Under the pieces are notes generated by a model. It did not search any database and was not told the DNA's origin. It saw only the letters and a list, made by a program, of their open reading frames with translations. Made by a program: the position numbers and the translations under genes. Of a stretch of DNA of 9,577 nucleotides, positions 6,290 to 9,577 are shown piece after piece; the stretch's first letter is position 1; the number at the start of each line of letters is the position of its first letter. The DNA lies in assembly GCA_016775335.1 (NCBI GenBank), contig JAEUGJ010000023.1, positions 5,995 to 15,571 on the forward strand, in the 5' to 3' direction. The DNA is from Mogibacterium sp. GTDB taxonomy: Bacteria > Bacillota > Clostridia > Peptostreptococcales > Anaerovoracaceae.

Positions 6290-7492
6290 TTACTTTAATG
6301 ATTCTGCGATTGCATCTGCCAGAGCCACCAGAGCTTCTCTGGAGTCTTCCTTTACGGTACCCTTGATGGTCACCATATCGCCCACGTATTCGGTTCCGGT
6401 GAGCTGATCCGTCATCTCCTGAACCTTCTTGCCGGCGGTCGGTGCCCAGGAACCGCTCTGAATGATGCTGACCTTCTTGTTGGATACGCCCATGGACCGC
6501 AGCTCGGTCAGTGCCTCTTCCATCTTGATGAACATATCGCCGTTGTACGTGGTGGTGGCGATGACCAGATTGCTGAAGCGGAATACTTCCGGCAGGATGT
6601 ACATCGGATCCGTGTGGGAAACGTCGATCAGCTTCATCTTGTCCACGCCCTTTGCCGCCAGCTCGTTGGCCAGAATTTCCGCACCGTTCTTGGTGTTGCC
6701 GTACGGAGAAGCGTACAGAACCAGCACGCCCTGCTCCTCTGCGGTGTAGGTGCCCCATGCGGTGTACGCCGCCAGGTACTTCTCAAAATCCTTCCGAATG
6801 ATGTATCCGTGCAGCGGGCAGATCATCTTGATATCCAGTCCGGATGCCTTCTTCAGCGCACCCATGGTGAACTTTCCGAATTTGCCCACGATGGTGGTGT
6901 AGTATCTCCGGGCTGCCGGCAGCCAATCTCTGTCGAAGTCATAGCAGTCCGCAAAAATATTTCCGTCATGAGCGCCGAAGATTCCGAATGCGTCTGCGGA
7001 GAACAGGGTTCCGGTGGTCTTCTCGTAGGTCATCATTACCTCCGGCCAGTGCACCATCGGGGTATTTACGAAGGTGAACACGTGCTTTCCGGTGCTCAGC
7101 TCTTCCCCCTCTTCCACCTGAAGGAAGTTGTCGTCCAGGTTCCAGCTGACGTAGTTCTTCAGCATGTTCTTGATCTTGGAGGTCGCCACGATCTTGGTCT
7201 CCGGGTGACGGCGCACCAGCTCGCACAGGGACGCGCTGTGGTCCGGCTCCACGTGGTTGATGATGATGTAATCCAGCCCCCGGCCGTTCAGCAGGTGATC
7301 CAGGTTATCGTCGAACACGCGAACCACGGAATCGTCCACCGTGTCCAGTACCACGGTCTTCTCGTCATCGATAAAATAAGAATTATACGCCATTCCCTCG
7401 GTCATCGGGATGGCCCCCTCGAACATGGACAGCTTCCGGTCGTTGCCGCCGATCCAATACATATCTTCCTGAATTTTAGTATAGCAGTACAT
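6290..7492 (-). CDS. fprA: Class A flavodiiron protein (FprA-type O2/NO reductase)
   Basis: A 400-residue two-domain protein that reduces O2 to water and/or NO to N2O in the cytoplasm of anaerobes. The N-terminal metallo-beta-lactamase-like half carries all expected di-iron ligands: His80, Glu82, Asp84 and His85 in HVEPDHS, His148 in NTPMVHWPE, Asp167 in LFSADAFG, and His228 in CPLHGY. The C-terminal flavodoxin-like half starts near 256 with the FMN loop LYASPYGNTKNG (259-270) and continues with TTTYNGDMF (313-321) and IQSGSWAPTAGKK (344-356). Length and order are those of the simplest (class A) form, with no fused rubredoxin or reductase. No redox partner is in the window, so electrons must come from a rubredoxin-type protein encoded elsewhere. 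The ATG at 7492 follows AAAGGAG 6 nt upstream. It is the first gene of the putative operon. O2 versus NO preference cannot be told from sequence. Confidence 0.96.
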   Translation of the reverse strand: MYCYTKIQEDMYWIGGNDRKLSMFEGAIPMTEGMAYNSYFIDDEKTVVLDTVDDSVVRVFDDNLDHLLNGRGLDYIIINHVEPDHSASLCELVRRHPETKIVATSKIKNMLKNYVSWNLDDNFLQVEEGEELSTGKHVFTFVNTPMVHWPEVMMTYEKTTGTLFSADAFGIFGAHDGNIFADCYDFDRDWLPAARRYYTTIVGKFGKFTMGALKKASGLDIKMICPLHGYIIRKDFEKYLAAYTAWGTYTAEEQGVLVLYASPYGNTKNGAEILANELAAKGVDKMKLIDVSHTDPMYILPEVFRFSNLVIATTTYNGDMFIKMEEALTELRSMGVSNKKVSIIQSGSWAPTAGKKVQEMTDQLTGTEYVGDMVTIKGTVKEDSREALVALADAIAESLK

Positions 7493-7542
7493 TTATATCT
7501 CCTTTCCGCACCCCGAAGGATGTTCTTTTAATGCAATCTCAT

Positions 7543-7552
7543 TTAAGCTTAA
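7543..7552. promoter_or_regulatory. 10-bp palindrome in the flavodiiron leader
   Basis: TTAAGCTTAA is a perfect palindrome between the -10 box and the ribosome binding site of the flavodiiron gene, inside an A/T-rich stretch. It could be an operator, but a short A/T-rich palindrome may arise by chance. Confidence 0.2.
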
Positions 7553-7569
7553 TTTAAACACATAGGGTT

Positions 7570-7599
7570 ATTATACACTCATAAAACGCGGATTATCAA
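7570..7599 (-). promoter_or_regulatory. Sigma-A-type promoter of the flavodiiron operon
   Basis: On the minus strand TTGATA (7594-7599) and a perfect TATAAT (7570-7575) are 18 nt apart. Transcription would begin near 7563, giving a leader of about 70 nt before ATG 7492. The match (5/6 and 6/6) is the best in the window. Confidence 0.75.
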
Positions 7600-7664
7600 T
7601 AGTTTTATGGCGGCTTTCACCCCTCCCACAGAAAATTCATAAAACTCTCGAATCCACACGCGAT

Positions 7665-7677
7665 TCTCATATTGAGA
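7665..7677. promoter_or_regulatory. Inverted repeat TCTCA-TAT-TGAGA at the htrA promoter
   Basis: A perfect 5-bp inverted repeat with a 3-nt centre ends 3 nt before the htrA -10 box, so it covers the spacer where a -35 element should lie. That is a usual place for a regulator site. It does not match CIRCE or the CtsR box as I know them. Confidence 0.35.
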
Positions 7678-7680
7678 GGT

Positions 7681-7686
7681 TATAAT
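7681..7686 (+). promoter_or_regulatory. -10 box of the htrA promoter
   Basis: A perfect TATAAT 55 nt before the htrA ATG. No recognisable -35 hexamer lies 16-19 nt upstream; the region there is CACGCG-like. The promoter may therefore depend on an activator. A start site near 7693 would make the GTG at 7699 almost leaderless, which argues for the ATG at 7741. Confidence 0.5.
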
Positions 7687-7727
7687 AATTAGAGTTGTGT
7701 GAAAATCCATTCAAAAATTAACCACAT

Positions 7728-7732
7728 GGAGG
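7728..7732 (+). promoter_or_regulatory. Ribosome binding site fixing the htrA start at 7741
   Basis: GGAGG lies 8 nt before ATG 7741. It is downstream of the in-frame GTG 7699 and overlaps the ATG at 7726, so neither of those starts would have a usable site. Confidence 0.8.
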
Positions 7733-7740
7733 AAATAGAT

Positions 7741-9036
7741 ATGAACGAAAAGAACCCTTTTGATTCCATCCCCGAGGATCCGAATTTCGTCTTGGTCAAT
7801 CCCGACGAACCGGATGTCAACCCTCAGGTCTGGTCGGAAACCAAAGGCGGCACGGAAGGTGTTTTTACCGGCGAAAAAAAAGCCCCAAGAAAAAACCCTT
7901 CGCCTCGCCCAAAGACGTCCGGCTCCCCTTACGTCACGAAACGCTTTCTGGCGGTGGCGCTGGTGTTTGCGGTAATCCTCAGCTCCGCTTTGGGGGCCTT
8001 CCTGGGAAGCCGAATGAGCGGCGGCGGCAGCTATTCCAACCTGGACAGCAACAGTTCGCTGGAGAGCGCTACCGGAAGCAAGCTGACCATCCAGCAGATC
8101 TATAAGAAAAATGCGGATGCGGTGGTGGAGATCAGCACCGAGGTTCCCACGAAGAGCGTGCTTGGGAACTCCGTCAGCCAGGGTGCCGGCAGCGGTGTCA
8201 TCGTGAACAAGAAGGGATACATCGCCACCAACTACCACGTCATCGAAGGGGCCAAGAAGATTACCGTCCGCCTGCGGAACGGCAAATCCCGCTCCGCATC
8301 CGTGGTGGGCTACGATGAAGGAAACGATATCGCCGTTCTGAAAATCGGCGGCAGCGGCTACACCGCCGTCACCATCGGCAAGAGCAAAAACGTGCAGGTG
8401 GGGGACCTGGCCGTAGCCATCGGCAACCCGCTGGGCCAGCTGGGCGGCACCACCACTTCCGGAATCATCAGCGCGCTGGACCGGCAGCTGTCCATCAACG
8501 GCAAGAAGCTGACCCTCCTTCAGACGGATACCGCCATCAACCCGGGCAACTCCGGCGGCGGCCTGTTTAACGGCAAGGGCGAGCTCATCGGTCTCGTGGT
8601 GGCCAAGGGTTCCGGCACCGGAATCGAAGGGCTGGGTTTTGCCATTCCGTCGGATACCGCCGCACCGATCATCGATGATATCATCAAGAACGGCACGATT
8701 GTGGAAAAACCGGCGGCGGGCATCAGTATTTTCGACGTGACCGAGGATCAGAAGGCCGAATACAATGTGGACAAGGCCGGCGTCTACATCCACGAGGTGT
8801 ACGGCAGCCACGCCAAGAAGGCGGGCCTCAAGTCCGGCGACCGGATCACCAAGTTGGACGGCAAGAAGGTCACCTCCTCCAACGCCTTGATTCAGGCCAT
8901 TCAGAAAAAGAAGGTGGGCGACACCGTCACCTTCACCGTGGAGCGGAACGGTAAAGAAGTGACCGCAAAGGTCAAGCTGGAGAAGGCGTCCCAGTTCGAG
9001 AATCAGACCGAGGACAGCTCGCAAGGGGAGCAATAA
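7741..9036 (+). CDS. htrA: Membrane-anchored HtrA/DegP-type S1C serine protease with PDZ domain
   Basis: A 431-residue HtrA-type protease that degrades or refolds damaged proteins at the outer face of the membrane. In order it has a Pro-rich, charged cytoplasmic N-terminus (1-68), one membrane anchor (about 69-89, FLAVALVFAVILSSALGAFLG), a Gly/Ser linker, the trypsin-like domain (about 118-320) and one PDZ domain (about 330-420). The catalytic triad is complete: His166 in TNYHVIEG, Asp196 in GNDIAVLKI, Ser271 in NPGNSGGGL. PDZ features are AGISIFDV and KAGLKSGDRITKLDGKKV (369-386 lies in the latter). The architecture is that of Gram-positive HtrA, with a signal anchor rather than a cleaved signal peptide. 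It is a single gene diverging from the flavodiiron operon and is followed by a strong terminator. The ATG was chosen for its GGAGG site; a GTG 42 nt upstream would add 14 residues. Confidence 0.96.
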   Translation: MNEKNPFDSIPEDPNFVLVNPDEPDVNPQVWSETKGGTEGVFTGEKKAPRKNPSPRPKTSGSPYVTKRFLAVALVFAVILSSALGAFLGSRMSGGGSYSNLDSNSSLESATGSKLTIQQIYKKNADAVVEISTEVPTKSVLGNSVSQGAGSGVIVNKKGYIATNYHVIEGAKKITVRLRNGKSRSASVVGYDEGNDIAVLKIGGSGYTAVTIGKSKNVQVGDLAVAIGNPLGQLGGTTTSGIISALDRQLSINGKKLTLLQTDTAINPGNSGGGLFNGKGELIGLVVAKGSGTGIEGLGFAIPSDTAAPIIDDIIKNGTIVEKPAAGISIFDVTEDQKAEYNVDKAGVYIHEVYGSHAKKAGLKSGDRITKLDGKKVTSSNALIQAIQKKKVGDTVTFTVERNGKEVTAKVKLEKASQFENQTEDSSQGEQ

Positions 9037-9054
9037 TAGGTAAAGAGCTCAGGT

Positions 9055-9099
9055 AAAAAGCCTGCATCGTCAAGCAATTGCTGACGATGCAGGCTTTTT
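9055..9099. terminator. Bidirectional intrinsic terminator after htrA
   Basis: Arms 9055-9072 and 9082-9099 pair perfectly over 18 bp, including AAAAA/TTTTT at the base. The 9-nt loop AGCAATTGC contains the palindrome GCAATTGC. The hairpin starts 18 nt behind the htrA stop, and the T run makes it a terminator for the plus strand and equally for the minus strand. Its sequence resembles the basal part of the hairpins at 1-322. Confidence 0.9.
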
Positions 9100-9117
9100 C
9101 AATTTCCCCGGGCGCCA

Positions 9118-9577
9118 GGCCGCCTTTGCTGGAATTCATGGCCCGGGGTTCGCGCACAGAAACCGAATTCATTGGCTTTGCGGGGAGTCAGGCGCGAACC
9201 GCGCCGGCACCCGGGCCGCCTTTGCTGGAATTCATGGCCCGGGGTTCGCGCACGGAAACCGAATTCATTGGCTTTGCGGGGAGTCAGGCGCGAACCGCGC
9301 CGGCGCACGGGCCGCCTTTTCTGATTTCCACGCCCCGGGGTTCGCGCAAGGAAACCGAATTTATTGGCTTTGCGGGAAGTCAGGCGCGAACTGGGCCGGC
9401 ACCCGGGCCGCCTTTTCTGGAATTCATGGCCCGGGGTTCGCGCTCGGAAACCGAATTTATTGGCTTTGCGGGAAGTCAAGCGCGAACCGCGCCGGTACCC
9501 TGGTCGCCTTTTCTGGAATTCACGGCCCGGGGTTCGCGCTCGGAAACCGAATTTATTGGCTTTGCGGGAAGTCAAGC
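9118..9577. repeat. Exact 96-bp tandem repeat array, nearly five copies, running off the window
   Basis: Units begin with GGCCGCC or GGTCGCC at 9118, 9214, 9310, 9406 and 9502, always 96 bp apart without any insertion or deletion. Each unit holds GGTTCGCGC and GCGCGAACC, which pair across unit borders (for example 9192-9200 with 9243-9251). A second pair CCGGGCC/GGCCCGG (9211-9217 with 9236-9242) nests inside. Copies differ at about 20 columns; copy 3 is the most diverged around 9323-9334. Because 96 is 32 codons, the minus strand stays open for 158 codons (9575-9099) as a 32-residue repeat. I do not call it a gene: it starts with TTG and has no visible ribosome binding site, and the substitutions fall about equally on all codon positions. 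No gene is visible here. Confidence 0.88.

Noticed and set aside
7699..7740. GTG start of htrA 42 nt upstream
   Set aside because: It would lie about 6 nt from the likely transcription start with no ribosome binding site, whereas ATG 7741 has GGAGG at 8 nt.
7711..9033. 440-codon minus-strand open frame opposite htrA
   Set aside because: It mirrors the htrA gene almost exactly, while HtrA has a full catalytic triad and PDZ domain.
9099..9575. 158-residue Arg-rich repeat protein on the minus strand
   Set aside because: TTG start at the window edge with no visible ribosome binding site, overlap with the htrA terminator, and no third-position bias in the differences between copies.
9118..9577. 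CRISPR array
   Set aside because: The repeats are directly contiguous and similar over their full 96 bp. There are no unique spacers of constant length and no cas gene in the window.

Overview
The window looks like chromosomal DNA of an anaerobic, low-to-mid-GC Bacillota bacterium, most likely a member of the Clostridia. The reasons are strong AGGAGG-type ribosome binding sites, a class A flavodiiron protein, a DUF1934 and a DUF1846 protein (both commonest in Bacillota), and A/T-rich sigma-A-like promoters between fairly GC-rich genes. The taxon is an inference. I could run no search.

Layout. Positions 1-322 hold three tandem hairpin repeats with no gene. Six genes follow on the minus strand. 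Read in their own direction (right to left) they are: a class A flavodiiron protein (7492-6290), a DUF1934 calycin-like protein (6277-5789), a DUF1846 protein (5763-4258), a ClC Cl-/H+ antiporter with a TrkA-C tail (4170-2512), a DUF2974 alpha/beta hydrolase (2515-1373) and an EamA/DMT permease (1252-323). The first five are closely spaced, with gaps of 12, 25 and 87 nt and then a 4-nt ATGA overlap. They are probably one operon read from a good promoter at about 7570-7599. EamA sits 120 nt further on and may have its own weak promoter. A membrane-anchored HtrA-type serine protease (7741-9036) is read the other way, and the two transcription units share the 7493-7740 intergenic region. An 18-bp perfect terminator hairpin follows htrA. 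From about 9118 to the right edge there is an exactly 96-bp tandem repeat array of almost five copies.

Functional theme. The flavodiiron protein (O2/NO detoxification), the ClC antiporter (acid or anion handling) and the envelope protease HtrA would fit a stress and homeostasis neighbourhood. This is inferred from gene families only.

The genes are ordinary family members, so most of the interest is in the non-coding DNA. The left array has an apical stem that was completely exchanged in one copy while complementarity was kept. The htrA terminator shares sequence and architecture with the basal stem of those left repeats. The right array can be translated in phase only because 96 is a multiple of 3.
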